Origin: Lichenicola sp964247735
GTDB taxonomy: Bacteria; Pseudomonadota; Alphaproteobacteria; Acetobacterales; Acetobacteraceae
Direction: 5' to 3'
NCBI GenBank assembly: GCA_964247735.1
Contig: CAXTVS010000003.1
Coordinates: 56,938-120,937, forward strand
DNA: 64,000 bases
Positions 14,355 through 23,704 of this stretch are shown one piece after another; within the stretch, counting starts at the first letter, position 1, and the number at the start of each line of letters is the position of its first letter. Below the pieces are notes generated by a model that was not told the DNA's origin, did not search any database, and worked only from the letters and a program-made list of their open reading frames with translations. The position numbers were made by a program, and so were the translations under genes.

Positions 14355-15610
14355 CAGCCGGAGGTGGCCGAGCGGGTCGCGAGGTGGGCGGGCAGGTCGT
14401 CGAGCGCCACCTCCTCCTGCGTGCCCTGGCCGAGATGCTTCAGTTGCGCCACGCCGCGCGCCACCTCCTCCTCGCCCAGGATCACCGCGTAGCCGGCGCC
14501 GATCCGGTTCGCGCGCTCCATCCGGCGCTTGAGGTTGCCGCGATAGCCCATCTCGGCGCGGATCCCGGCGCCGCGCAGGGTTTGCAGCAGAGCCAGCGCC
14601 GATGGCACGACCGCCTCCCCGACCGGCACCACCGCCACCGGCACCGGCACCGGGGGCGCTGCCTCCAGCAGCATGGACAGCCGCTCGATCCCGGCGGCCC
14701 AGCCGACCGCCGGAGTCGGTGGCCCGCCCATGTCGGCGACCAGCCCGTCATAGCGACCACCCGCCAGCACCGTGCCCTGGGCGCCCAGCGCCGCGGTCAC
14801 GAACTCGAACGCGGTGTGGCTGTAGTAGTCGAGGCCGCGCACGATCCGCGGGTTCTCCCGGAACGGCACGCCGAACCCGTCCAGCGCCGAGCGCAGGCCG
14901 TCCCAGAAGGCACGGGCGGCGGAGGTCAGATACCTCTCGATCGTCGGCGCCTCGGCCACCAGTGCCTGGTCGGCCGGTGACTTGCTGTCGAGGATGCGCA
15001 GCGGGTTGCGCTCGAGCCGGGCCTGGCTGTCCTCCGACAGCCGGTCCCGCACCTCCGAGAAGTGGCCGACCAGCGCGGTCCGCCAGGCCTGACGGCTTTC
15101 CTCGTCACCGAGCGTGTTCAGCTCCAGCACCGTCCGTCCGGCGATGCCCAGGGACCCCAGGATGTCGCGCGCCAGGGCGATGATCTCGGCATCGGCCAGC
15201 GGCTCGGCCGGCCCGATCAGCTCGGCGCCGATCTGGTGGAACTGGCGGTAGCGGCCCTTCTGCGGCCGTTCGTAGCGGAACATCGGGCCGGCATAGAACA
15301 CCTTCTGCGGCAGCGACTGGGTCAAGCCGTTGCTGACCAGGGCACGGCACACGCCGGCCGTTCCTTCCGGCCGCAGCGTGACGGCGTCGCCGCCTCGGTC
15401 GGTGAAATTGTACATCTCCTTCGACACCACGTCGGAGGTTTCGCCCAGGCTCCGCTGGAACACGCGCGTGTCCTCGAAGATGGGCGTGCTCCACTCGTCG
15501 AACCCGTACAGCCCGGCGACGCGGCGCGCCGTGCCCACCACGTGGCCATGACGGCGCTGCTCCTCGCCGAGGAGGTCGCGCGTGCCGCGGACCGGCTGCA
15601 GGGCATCCAC
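14354..15610 (-). CDS. hisS: Histidyl-tRNA synthetase
   Basis: A 418-residue class-II synthetase. It begins LQPVRGTRDLLGEE. Motif 2 is in GPMFRYERPQKGRYRQFHQI. The histidine-specific motifs RGLDYYSHTAFEFV and motif 3 around AVGWAAGIERLSMLLE are present, followed by the anticodon-binding domain. It charges tRNA-His. It lies between ispG and prfA in a minus-strand operon. Confidence 0.97.
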   Translation of the reverse strand: MDALQPVRGTRDLLGEEQRRHGHVVGTARRVAGLYGFDEWSTPIFEDTRVFQRSLGETSDVVSKEMYNFTDRGGDAVTLRPEGTAGVCRALVSNGLTQSLPQKVFYAGPMFRYERPQKGRYRQFHQIGAELIGPAEPLADAEIIALARDILGSLGIAGRTVLELNTLGDEESRQAWRTALVGHFSEVRDRLSEDSQARLERNPLRILDSKSPADQALVAEAPTIERYLTSAARAFWDGLRSALDGFGVPFRENPRIVRGLDYYSHTAFEFVTAALGAQGTVLAGGRYDGLVADMGGPPTPAVGWAAGIERLSMLLEAAPPVPVPVAVVPVGEAVVPSALALLQTLRGAGIRAEMGYRGNLKRRMERANRIGAGYAVILGEEEVARGVAQLKHLGQGTQEEVALDDLPAHLATRSATSG

Positions 15611-15628
15611 GACGAGCCGGTCCTGTTC

Positions 15629-16792
15629 CTATTCCGCAGCCTGCGACGCCAGAACACGCGACGCATCGGCCGCCTCCTGCGCCTTCTTCGCGTCCAGCTC
15701 CGCCTGGATCACCTCCGCCTTCGCCGTCACCAGCTCGACGATGTGCTCGACCATGGTATCCGCCGGCATGGTGTGGTCCTGCCTGCCGGCCGAGTACACC
15801 ATGTGCCGTCCCGAGCCGCCGCCGGTGACGCCGATGTCGGTCATCAGCGCCTCGCCCGGCCCGTTCACCACGCAGCCGATGATCGACAGGGTCAGCGGCG
15901 TCTCGATGTGCGCCAGCCGCTCCTCCAGCGTCGCCACCGTCCGGATCACGTCGAAGCCCTGGCGCGCGCAGGACGGGCAGGAGATGATCTTCACCCCACG
16001 ATGCCGGATGCCCATCGACTTGAGGATGTCCCAGCCGACATGGACCTCCTCCTCCGGCTCGGCCGACAGCGACACGCGCATGGTGTCGCCGATCCCGGCC
16101 CAGAGGAGGTTGCCCAGCCCGATCGCACTCTTCACGGTGCCGGCACGCTTGCCGCCCGCCTCGGTGATGCCGATGTGCAGCGGGTGGTCGCAGGCGTCCG
16201 CCAGCTGCTGGTAGGCGGCGACGGCGAGGAACACGTCGGACGCCTTCACGCTGATCTTGAACTCGTGGAAGTCGTGGTCCTGCAGGATCTTGGCGTGCTC
16301 CAGCGCGCTCTCGACCAGCGCGTCGGGGTTCGGCTCGCCGTACTTCTCCAGCAGGTGCCGCTCCAGCGAACCGGCGTTGACGCCGATCCGGATCGAGCAG
16401 CCATGCTCGCGCGCCGCGTTCACCACCTCGCGCACCCGCTCCGGCGAGCCGATGTTGCCGGGGTTGATGCGCAGGCAGGCGGCCCCGGCGCGGGCCGCCT
16501 CGATCGCGCGCTTGTAGTGGAAGTGGATGTCCGCGACGATCGGCACGTTCACCTCGCGCACGATCTCCGCCAGCGCCGCGGTGCTGTCCTCGTCCGGGCA
16601 GGACACCCGCACGATGTCCACGCCGGCGATCTCCGACAGCCGGATCTGCGCGATCGTCGCCTGCGCGTCGCTGGTCAGGGTGTTGGTCATGGTCTGCACG
16701 CTGATCGGCGCGTCGCCGCCCACCTTAACCCGGCCGACGCTGATCTGGCGGGACTTGCGGCGTTCGATCTGCTGGTACGGACGGTAGCTCAT
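15629..16792 (-). CDS. ispG: 4-hydroxy-3-methylbut-2-en-1-yl diphosphate synthase (IspG/GcpE)
   Basis: A 387-residue iron-sulfur enzyme of the MEP isoprenoid pathway that converts cyclic MEcPP to HMBPP. The N-terminal TIM-barrel part includes ISVQTMTNTLTSDAQATIAQ and VPIVADIHFHYKRAIEA. The C-terminal [4Fe-4S] ligands lie in ISCPSCARQGFDV and IIGCVVNGPGEA. The ATG at 16792 (MSYRPYQQ) is preferred over GTG 16831 because GAGGGAG lies about ten bases upstream. It is followed within 20 bp by hisS. Confidence 0.96.
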   Translation of the reverse strand: MSYRPYQQIERRKSRQISVGRVKVGGDAPISVQTMTNTLTSDAQATIAQIRLSEIAGVDIVRVSCPDEDSTAALAEIVREVNVPIVADIHFHYKRAIEAARAGAACLRINPGNIGSPERVREVVNAAREHGCSIRIGVNAGSLERHLLEKYGEPNPDALVESALEHAKILQDHDFHEFKISVKASDVFLAVAAYQQLADACDHPLHIGITEAGGKRAGTVKSAIGLGNLLWAGIGDTMRVSLSAEPEEEVHVGWDILKSMGIRHRGVKIISCPSCARQGFDVIRTVATLEERLAHIETPLTLSIIGCVVNGPGEALMTDIGVTGGGSGRHMVYSAGRQDHTMPADTMVEHIVELVTAKAEVIQAELDAKKAQEAADASRVLASQAAE

Positions 16793-16999
16793 CGCGATCT
16801 GCTCCCTCGTGCGCGCACTCGCCTCCGCCACGTCACGGCGGTGGCCATCGCCGGATCACGGCTCGGAGCGACCGCAGCGGCGCGTGCGTGCTTCCTGCCA
16901 GGAACAGGCCTGGTTGAACAGGTCCGGAACCGCGAGGCTGCGGCACCTCGCCTTCTTGTTCCAGCCTGTCTCGGCGGCCCAGCCTGTGGCGGGGCCAGG

Positions 17000-18244
17000 C
17001 TAGTGGGGCGTCGCGCTCTTCAGTTGCCGCGCGTTCAGGTCGTCCGCAGAGTCGTCGGCATTCGCAGGGGCTGTGGCTGATGCCGGCGCCGTCGCATGGG
17101 CCGGTCTGGGCGGATGCGGGGATCCGGCGGGATCCGGTGCGGGCGCGGCCAGTATCGAGCCGTTATGGATCGCCTGCGCGCTCAGCGGGATCGCCCGCCT
17201 GACCCCGCCGACCCGTCCCAGTGGCGGGGTGACGATCCCGTCGGTGGACAAGGTGAGGCCGCCGGCGTTGCCGGTGGTCAGCGTCACGGGGCCGGCATCG
17301 GGCGGCACGCTCCAGCTTTCGCCCGGCTGCAGCACGTGGTCGTAGATCACCCTGCCGCCGACCTGGCGCACCTGCACCCAGCTGCTCGCCACCGCCTTCA
17401 ACGTCACCTGCCCGGGAACACCGGAGGCGGAGGGCGCCGCGGCTGCAGGCGCACCGGCTGGCACGGGCGTCAAGACCGGGGGGGGCGCTGCGGCCGTCGA
17501 CGCCACCGGCACGGAGGACGCCGTGCCGGCCGGAGCGGGAGCCGGTGCCGCCGGACCAGTCTGGGGGGAAGGCGTCGCGACGGGTGCGGCCGGAGGCGCC
17601 GCGGCACCTGCCTCGACCGGAGGCGACCCTGCCGGAGGCGTAGCCGACGCAACCGGAGGCAATGCCGGATGCGGTGATGCCGCGGGAACGGCCGGCGGCG
17701 GGAACGGGGTCTGGCCCGATCCGGGCATCACCGTCGCCACCTGGGGCGACGGAGCGGCCGGCCCTCCGACATATGGCAGCAGCGCCGGCGGCACCGGCGG
17801 CACCGCATGGGCCTGCCGATGCTCGTGCCCGGTGAACTCGTACCAGCCGACATAGGCGCCGACCACGACCACGACCCCCAGCAGCACGATCGCGCCGGCC
17901 GGCACGCCGCGCTCCGGCACCGGCGCCGGGAACGACAGCTCGGGCCTGCGGTTGACGTCCTTGGTTTCGCCGCGGAAGCGCCGCGACATGTCCTCCGGAT
18001 CGAGGCCGAGCGCACCGGCATAGGCGCGCAGGAAGCCCAGGGCGTAGGCGCTGCCGGGCAGCTTGCCCACCTGCCCGCTTTCAAGCGCCTCAAGGTAGGG
18101 CAGCCTGATCCGGAGCCAGGCGGCGACGTCGGGCAGGGACCAGCCAAGCTGCTCGCGCTGCGCCCGCAGCGCCTGTCCGACCGGCAGCCTGCTGGTGTCG
18201 GCCTCGGCCACCCGGACCTGACCCGCCTGCTCGCTCGTGCTCAT
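17000..18244 (-). CDS. RodZ-like helix-turn-helix membrane protein
   Basis: A 414-residue protein with the RodZ architecture. A cytoplasmic HTH domain at residues 20-95 (GQALRAQREQLGWSLPDVAA, WLRIRLPYLEALESGQ, YALGFLRAYAGALGLDPE) is followed by one transmembrane helix near 117-137 (AIVLLGVVVVVGAYVGW). A long Pro/Ala-rich periplasmic linker leads to a C-terminal DUF4115 domain (VTLKAVASSWVQVRQVGGRV). RodZ proteins link MreB filaments to the cell-wall elongation machinery. The linker is low-complexity and likely variable among relatives. It lies upstream of ispG. Confidence 0.88.
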   Translation of the reverse strand: MSTSEQAGQVRVAEADTSRLPVGQALRAQREQLGWSLPDVAAWLRIRLPYLEALESGQVGKLPGSAYALGFLRAYAGALGLDPEDMSRRFRGETKDVNRRPELSFPAPVPERGVPAGAIVLLGVVVVVGAYVGWYEFTGHEHRQAHAVPPVPPALLPYVGGPAAPSPQVATVMPGSGQTPFPPPAVPAASPHPALPPVASATPPAGSPPVEAGAAAPPAAPVATPSPQTGPAAPAPAPAGTASSVPVASTAAAPPPVLTPVPAGAPAAAAPSASGVPGQVTLKAVASSWVQVRQVGGRVIYDHVLQPGESWSVPPDAGPVTLTTGNAGGLTLSTDGIVTPPLGRVGGVRRAIPLSAQAIHNGSILAAPAPDPAGSPHPPRPAHATAPASATAPANADDSADDLNARQLKSATPH

Positions 18245-18304
18245 GACGCCCCAATCAGCGAGCCGAGGACGGCCGCTGTCCCGAACCGGTTGTGCATGCC
18301 CGTA

Positions 18305-19390
18305 TCAGCCGACCGGCGCATTGCGCAGCAGCAACGCCTGCACTGCCTGATCGACCAGCTCGGCCAGGATCTCCTGCACCGGCTGGATCCCGGTCACCAT
18401 GCCGACCGACTGCCCGGCCATCACGGAGCCGCCCTCGACGTCGCCGTCGACCACGGCGCGGCGCAGGGAGCCGGCCCAGAAATGCTCGATGTCGAGCTGC
18501 GCCGCTTCCCGGGTCAGCTCGCCGGACTGGAACCGGCGCAGCGTTTCCGCCTGGTGCACCAGGAAGCGCTTGGTGCCGTCGTTGACCAGCCCGCGCACCG
18601 GGATCACCGGGAACCGCTCGTCCAGCTGCACCGACGGCAGCGCGTCTCGCGCGGCGGCGCGCACGAAGGCCTGCTTGAAGCGGTCGTGCGCCACGCTCTC
18701 GGTCGACGCGGCGAAGCGGGTGCCGAGCTGTGCCCCCGCCGCCCCCATCTCCAGCAGGCCCAGGATCGCGTCGCCCCGCCCCAGGCCGCCGGCCACGAAG
18801 ATCGGCACCTCGCGGATGTGCGGCAGCACCTCCTGCGCCAGCACCGTCAACGACACCGGACCGATGTGGCCGCCCGCCTCCGAGCCCTCGATCACCAGCG
18901 CGTCCGCGCCCAGCTTCACCAGCCGGCGGCCCATCACCAGTGCGGGAGCGAAGCCGACCACCTTGGCGCCGCCATCCTTGATCGCGCGCATCGCTGCCGC
19001 CGACGGCACGCCGCCGGCCAGCACCACGTGCCCCACACCGGCCACGACGCAGATGCGGATGAGGTCGTCGAGTTGCGGATGCATGGTGATCAGGTTGACG
19101 CCGAACGGTCGGCGGGTCAGCGCCTGGGTTGCCGCGATCTCGCGCTCCAGCAGCTCCGGACCCATCGCCCCGCAGGCGATCACCCCGAACCCGCCGCTGT
19201 TCGAGATGGCGGACACCAGGTTGCGCTCGCTGACCCAGCTCATCGCCCCGCCCAGGATCGCGAGCTCGCTGCCGAGAAAGGCGGTGCCCTTCTCCCACAG
19301 CCGGTCGAGTTGCCGACGCGCCGCCAGCCAAGCCGGCCCGTTCCCCGGCAGGATCGCCGCCTGCCCGTCCGCCATCAGGTCAGCCGACAT
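18305..19390 (-). CDS. Nitronate monooxygenase family flavoenzyme
   Basis: A 361-residue FMN-dependent TIM-barrel protein of the 2-nitropropane dioxygenase family. It shows AILGGAMSWVSERNLVSAIS and SNSGGFGVIACGAM at the N-terminus, then FGVNLITMHPQLDDL, LVIEGSEAGGHIGP with the conserved glycines, and VPIFVAGGLGRGDAILGLLE at the phosphate site. It may oxidise nitronates, or act as an enoyl reductase-like enzyme as in FabK. It overlaps the end of lysC by about 11 nt; candidate starts are at 19399, 19390 and 19375. Confidence 0.88.
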   Translation of the reverse strand: MSADLMADGQAAILPGNGPAWLAARRQLDRLWEKGTAFLGSELAILGGAMSWVSERNLVSAISNSGGFGVIACGAMGPELLEREIAATQALTRRPFGVNLITMHPQLDDLIRICVVAGVGHVVLAGGVPSAAAMRAIKDGGAKVVGFAPALVMGRRLVKLGADALVIEGSEAGGHIGPVSLTVLAQEVLPHIREVPIFVAGGLGRGDAILGLLEMGAAGAQLGTRFAASTESVAHDRFKQAFVRAAARDALPSVQLDERFPVIPVRGLVNDGTKRFLVHQAETLRRFQSGELTREAAQLDIEHFWAGSLRRAVVDGDVEGGSVMAGQSVGMVTGIQPVQEILAELVDQAVQALLLRNAPVG

Positions 19391-20633
19391 CAAGGCCATA
19401 CGCGCTGTGGAGGGCCCGGACCGCAAGCTCGGTATAGTCCGAGGCGATCAGCACGCTCACCTTGATCTCGCTGGTCGAGATCACCTGGATGTTGATCGAC
19501 CGTCCCGACAGGGTGCGGAACATGGTGCTGGCCACGCCGGCATGGCTGCGCATGCCCACCCCCACCACGCTGATCTTCGCCACGTCCGGATCGGTCAGCA
19601 TTTCGCCGTACTGGATGTCTCCACGGGCCGCCTTCAGCACATCGATCGTGCGCGGCAGGTCCGCCTTGCCGACGGTGAAGGTCATGTCGGTGGTGCCGTC
19701 GGCGCCGGTGCTCTGCACGATCATGTCGACGTTCACGTGCGCCTCTGCCAGCGGGCCGAACACGGCCGCCGCCACCCCGGGCCGGTCGGGGACCTTGCGC
19801 ACCGTGACCTTGGCGTCGTCCCGGGAATAGGCGATGCCGGCGACAATTTCCTTCTCCACGATCTCGTCCTCGTCCACCACCATGGTGCCGGGCAGCACGC
19901 TGTCCGACCCGTTCTCGAACGGGACCGGACCGTCGTCGAAGCTGGACAGCACCTGCACCCGCACCCGCTCCTTCATCGCCAGCTCGACCGACCGCGTCTG
20001 CAGCACCTTGGCCCCTACCGATGCCAGCTCCAGCATCTCCTCGTAGGCGATCTTCGGAAGCCGTCGCGCCCGCGGCACGATCCGCGGGTCGGTGGTGTAT
20101 ACACCATCCACGTCCGTATAGATGTCGCAGCGATCGGCTTTCAGCGCCGCCGCCAGCGCCACCGCCGAGGTGTCCGAGCCGCCGCGCCCCAGCGTCGTCA
20201 CCCGGTTGTCCGGGCCGATGCCCTGGAAGCCTGCCACCACCGGCACCTGGCCCGCCTGCATCCGCGCAAGGAGCCGCTCGCCCTCGATCGCCTCGATCCG
20301 CGCCCTGCCGTGTGCGCTGTCGGTCCGCAGCGCCACCTGCCAGCCGGACCAGGACCGTGCGTCCACCCCTGCGGTCTGCAACGCGATCGCCAGCAACCCG
20401 CTCGTCACCTGCTCGCCCGTGGCCACCACCGCATCGTACTCGCGCGCATCGTGCAGCGGCGACAGCGACTGGCAGTAGCCGACCAGCTGGTTGGTGACCC
20501 CCGACATCGCCGACACCACCACCGCCACCTCGTCGCCCGCCTCCACCTGCCGCTTGATCCGCGCCGCCACCGAGCGGATCCGATCGAGATCCGCCACCGA
20601 GGTGCCACCGAACTTCATCACGATGCGGGCCAT
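19380..20633 (-). CDS. lysC: Aspartate kinase
   Basis: A 417-residue enzyme that phosphorylates aspartate, the first step to lysine, threonine, methionine and diaminopimelate. The signature MKFGGTSVADLDRIRSVA is at the N-terminus. LGRGGSDTSAVALAAALKAD and YTDVDGVYTTDPRIVP mark the kinase core, and two ACT domains follow (VTVRKVPDRPGVAAAVFGPL and KISVVGVGMRSHAGVASTM). The length is typical of the lysine/threonine feedback-regulated form. It is divergent from ubiG. Confidence 0.97.
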   Translation of the reverse strand: MARIVMKFGGTSVADLDRIRSVAARIKRQVEAGDEVAVVVSAMSGVTNQLVGYCQSLSPLHDAREYDAVVATGEQVTSGLLAIALQTAGVDARSWSGWQVALRTDSAHGRARIEAIEGERLLARMQAGQVPVVAGFQGIGPDNRVTTLGRGGSDTSAVALAAALKADRCDIYTDVDGVYTTDPRIVPRARRLPKIAYEEMLELASVGAKVLQTRSVELAMKERVRVQVLSSFDDGPVPFENGSDSVLPGTMVVDEDEIVEKEIVAGIAYSRDDAKVTVRKVPDRPGVAAAVFGPLAEAHVNVDMIVQSTGADGTTDMTFTVGKADLPRTIDVLKAARGDIQYGEMLTDPDVAKISVVGVGMRSHAGVASTMFRTLSGRSINIQVISTSEIKVSVLIASDYTELAVRALHSAYGLDVG

Positions 20634-20753
20634 GAGGCGGTCGACTCTCCCGAAGCCTGCGATGCCGGCTCGGGGCGCGGAGCGGCACGATCATGCCGCG
20701 TTGCAGCGACACGGCAGCGGGGTCACATAGCTTTCCCGTTGAAAGGCAGCAAC

Positions 20754-21515
20754 ATGCAAGCGCAGTCACCGAGCCGTGGATCGGCGCGGCAGCCGGGATC
20801 CGTCTCGCCGGACGAGATCGCCCGCTTCGGCTCCCTTGCCGGAAGCTGGTGGGATCCGGACGGGCCGATGCGGCCGCTGCACCGGATGAACCCGCTGCGG
20901 GTCCGCTGGACCCAGCGCCACCTGGTCCCGCTCCAGGCACGCGACCCGTCCCGGCCGCTGCGCCTGCTCGACCTGGGATGCGGCGCCGGGCTCGCCAGCG
21001 AGGCGCTGGCCGCACTCGGCCACGACGTGCTGGGCGTCGATGCTTCGGAGCCGGCGATCCAGGCCGCACGGGTTCACGCCGCCCTGGCGGACCATCGCTC
21101 CCTCGCCTACCGAGCCGGAAGTGCGGAAACCCTGCGGGCCGAGGGGATGCGCTTCGATGCCGTCACCGCGCTGGAGGTGATCGAGCACGTTCCCGATCCA
21201 CGCACGTTCCTGCTGCTGCTGGCGGGCCTGCTGCAGCCGGGCGGCCTTCTGGTGCTGTCCACCCTGAACCGCACCTGGCGCTCGCTGGCCACGGCGAAGA
21301 TCGGCGCCGAGTACGTGCTCCGGCTGCTGCCGGCAGGCACCCATGACTGGCAACGCTTCGTCACCCCGGCGGAGCTCGCACGGCACGCCGCCGGCGCCGG
21401 GCTGCGGATCGTCGACATCGCCGGCATGGTGCCGGCCCTTCCCGGCCAGCCCGAGCGTTGGCGGGTGTCACGCGATCTCGGCGTGAACTACATCGCGGCC
21501 TTGTCGGCCGCCTGA
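20754..21515 (+). CDS. ubiG: Ubiquinone biosynthesis O-methyltransferase
   Basis: A 253-residue SAM-dependent methyltransferase that carries out both O-methylations of ubiquinone synthesis. Family marks are FGSLAGSWWDPDGPMRPLHR, NPLRVRWTQRHLV, the SAM motif RLLDLGCGAGLASEALAALG, and VTALEVIEHVPDPRTFL. It ends GVNYIAALSA, as UbiG usually does. GAAAGG stands seven bases before the ATG. The long frame upstream (from 18399) is an antisense artefact. Confidence 0.95.
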   Translation: MQAQSPSRGSARQPGSVSPDEIARFGSLAGSWWDPDGPMRPLHRMNPLRVRWTQRHLVPLQARDPSRPLRLLDLGCGAGLASEALAALGHDVLGVDASEPAIQAARVHAALADHRSLAYRAGSAETLRAEGMRFDAVTALEVIEHVPDPRTFLLLLAGLLQPGGLLVLSTLNRTWRSLATAKIGAEYVLRLLPAGTHDWQRFVTPAELARHAAGAGLRIVDIAGMVPALPGQPERWRVSRDLGVNYIAALSAA

Positions 21516-21522
21516 GGCGCGA

Positions 21523-21960
21523 TCAGCGCGGCAGCCTGCAGGCCGGCCCGATGGGGCCGCCATATCGATGCCAGTCCTGCGTCTGGCCCAGGATCGGCAG
21601 CAGCAGGTAGCCGCGCAGCTTCAGCACGTCCGGCGCCGGCGACCAGATGGTGGCCTGGTAGCTGCGGCCGCTGTCGGGATCGAGGATGGATCCGTGCCAG
21701 TGGCCGGCCTCGTCGGCGGGACGGAAGTTGCTCAGCAGCAGCAGCCCGCATTGCGGCCGGCGATACACGTCGAGCGGCATCGACCCGGTGTAGCGCATGC
21801 CGACCAGCCAGCCGCACAGCAGCGCCCCGCAGCGCCCGATCTGGAACACGCCGTCCCGTCCCGGGGTCATCCAGTGCCCGAGCACGCTCGGCGCCGGATC
21901 GGCAGAGACCCGCGCCGGCACCCCCGCCAGGAGCGCGACGAGAACGACGAGCCGGCGCAA
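21523..21960 (-). CDS. DUF2147 secreted protein
   Basis: A 145-residue protein with a signal peptide (RRLVVLVALLAGVPARVSA). The mature part fits DUF2147: GHWMTPGRDGVFQIGRCGAL, PQCGLLLLSNFRPADEAGHW, then GSILDPDSGRSYQATIW and LGQTQDWHRYG. Members are periplasmic beta-barrel-like proteins of unknown function, common in alphaproteobacteria. It is convergent with ubiG and 2 bp from the DUF1178 gene. Confidence 0.85.
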   Translation of the reverse strand: MRRLVVLVALLAGVPARVSADPAPSVLGHWMTPGRDGVFQIGRCGALLCGWLVGMRYTGSMPLDVYRRPQCGLLLLSNFRPADEAGHWHGSILDPDSGRSYQATIWSPAPDVLKLRGYLLLPILGQTQDWHRYGGPIGPACRLPR

Positions 21961-21962
21961 GC

Positions 21963-22397
21963 TCAGCCTTCCGCGGGCTTCAGCCAGGGGATCTGCATCA
22001 CCTCGATGCCCTCGTCCGCCAGCGCTTCGTGATCCTCGTCGCTGGCGTTGCCGTAGATCCCCCTCCGTTCCGCCTCGCCCCTGCTCATCCGGATCGCCTC
22101 GTCGGCAAAGCCGTCTCCCATGTCCTCGCAGGTCCGTTCCACCTCGGCCCGGACCCGCTGCAGCACCGCCCGGATCTCGTCGGGCAGCGCCACTGCGGGC
22201 ATCTCCCGCGCCGCCACCGGTTTCCCGGCCGGACGCGTGCGTACCGCGGGGGCCATCAGCCCGCGGGCGACCTCGGGGATGCCGCAGCGCGGACAGCTCA
22301 GCAGGCCGTTCTCGGCCTGTACGTCGAACGTGGCGCTGTCCTTGAACCAGCCCTCGAACTCGTGACCGTCCGCACAGCGCAGCTGGTAGTGGATCAT
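21963..22397 (-). CDS. DUF1178 family protein
   Basis: A 144-residue protein. It begins MIHYQLRCADGHEFEGWFKD and has a CPRCG zinc-knuckle near residue 35. The C-terminal half carries ERTCEDMGDGFADEAIRMSR and AERRGIYGNASDEDHEAL, ending in EVMQIPWL, exactly the DUF1178 pattern. The function is unknown. In alphaproteobacteria this gene commonly accompanies grxC and comF, as here. Confidence 0.92.
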   Translation of the reverse strand: MIHYQLRCADGHEFEGWFKDSATFDVQAENGLLSCPRCGIPEVARGLMAPAVRTRPAGKPVAAREMPAVALPDEIRAVLQRVRAEVERTCEDMGDGFADEAIRMSRGEAERRGIYGNASDEDHEALADEGIEVMQIPWLKPAEG

Positions 22398-22431
22398 CGG
22401 CCGTCCCGCGCCACGTGGCCGTCGTCCGGCT

Positions 22432-22692
22432 TCAGGCCGCCTGGAGCAGCGCGTCGAGCTCGCCGGTACGGTTCAACGCCATCAGGTCGTCGCAGCCGCC
22501 GACATGGCGCGCGCCGATGAAGACCTGCGGCATGGTGGTGCGGCCACCGGACCGCTCGTGCGCCTCCACCCGTTCCCGTGATCCGTGCGGCGCGTCGATC
22601 TCCCGGAACGCGACGCCCTTGCTCGACAGCAGCGACAGGGCACGCGTGCAATACGGACACCCGGGTTGCGTGTAGATCTCGATCGCAGCCAT
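22432..22692 (-). CDS. grxC: Glutaredoxin 3
   Basis: An 86-residue thiol-disulfide oxidoreductase with the CPYC active site in IEIYTQPGCPYCTRALSLLS and the glutathione-binding TMPQVFIGARHVGGCDDL. It reduces protein and ribonucleotide-reductase disulfides with glutathione. The start at 22692 gives the family length; ATG 22701 would add three residues. Confidence 0.93.
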   Translation of the reverse strand: MAAIEIYTQPGCPYCTRALSLLSSKGVAFREIDAPHGSRERVEAHERSGGRTTMPQVFIGARHVGGCDDLMALNRTGELDALLQAA

Positions 22693-22784
22693 TCGCTCCA
22701 TCCAGCCGATGGGCCCGACCGATCCGGGCGCCGCGGAGTAGATCGTGCATGGACGCCATGCCGACAAGAGGCCCGACCGGCGGC

Positions 22785-23576
22785 TCACTCTGGCTGTTCC
22801 TGCCGGTCCTCAACGGTCTCGTCCCGTGCGGTGCGTGCCGCCGCCAGCACGTCGACCGAGGTCACGCCGGCGCCCAGCAGGGCTTCCGCGCATGCTCCCA
22901 GGGTTGCCCCCGTCGTCAGCACGTCGTCGACCAGCACCACGCGCAGGCCGCGCAGCGCCGCCACCCGACCCGGCCGGACCCGGATCGCATCCGCAACCGA
23001 GCGGCGGCGCTCGCTGGGCGACTGCCCCACCAGCGGTGTGGTCTGCCGCACCCGCGCCAGCGCGTCCACCATGACCGCCCGACCCGACAAGCGTCCGACC
23101 GCCTGCGCCAGCAGCGCCGCCTGGTTGTAGCGGCGGGAGAACAGCCGCCTGCGATGCAGCGGGACCGGCACCAGCCGGTCGCAGTCTTCCAGGAGCGACC
23201 GTCCTGCCCGCGCCATGTGGCGTCCCAGCACGACAGCATTCTCCGTGCGGTCACCATACTTGAGCGGCAGCACCAGCAGCCGCGAGAACTCGTCATAGGC
23301 GAACGCCGCCCGCCCGAACCGCCAGGGTGGCGGCGAGTCGAGGCAGGGCGGACAGCTCAGGGCCGATCCCGCGGAGCCCACGCTGGCGAACCCGACACCG
23401 CAGCGCACGCAGCAGGGCGGCACGATCAGCGACGCGCGTCGGAAGCAGGCGGCGCACAGCCGGCCCGGTGCATCGACAATCGTCTCGCACGCCGGACAAT
23501 GTGGCGGCAGCAGGAGGTCCAGCATGCTGCGGCCACCCTTCAGCCCGATCCGGATCGGCCGCGTCAGCACCGACAT
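22785..23576 (-). CDS. comF: ComF family phosphoribosyltransferase-like protein
   Basis: A 263-residue protein. The N-terminal zinc-binding region has CPACE, LCAACF, CVRCG and CPPC. The C-terminal phosphoribosyltransferase fold has LVPVPLHRRRLFSRRYNQAA and the PRPP loop VVLVDDVLTTGATLGACAEA. ComF is needed for DNA uptake in competent bacteria; in alphaproteobacteria it may assist DNA handling. It is divergent from the methyltransferase gene. Confidence 0.9.
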   Translation of the reverse strand: MSVLTRPIRIGLKGGRSMLDLLLPPHCPACETIVDAPGRLCAACFRRASLIVPPCCVRCGVGFASVGSAGSALSCPPCLDSPPPWRFGRAAFAYDEFSRLLVLPLKYGDRTENAVVLGRHMARAGRSLLEDCDRLVPVPLHRRRLFSRRYNQAALLAQAVGRLSGRAVMVDALARVRQTTPLVGQSPSERRRSVADAIRVRPGRVAALRGLRVVLVDDVLTTGATLGACAEALLGAGVTSVDVLAAARTARDETVEDRQEQPE

Positions 23577-23704
23577 TCCCGCTCCCCGCCATCACGACCA
23601 ATACAGGTCCGGAACGATGTTCCACCGTCCCGGGTGCGATCGCAAGGCTTGGCATCCACCTGTCCGCCGCTCACATGCCGTGGTGCCCGGGAAAGCGACG
23701 CCGC

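Noticed and set aside
18399..21515. A 1038-residue plus-strand open frame
   Set aside because: Most of it is antisense to the nitronate monooxygenase and lysC genes and has the Arg/His/Pro-rich composition of a shadow frame. Only the last 253 codons (ubiG) are real.
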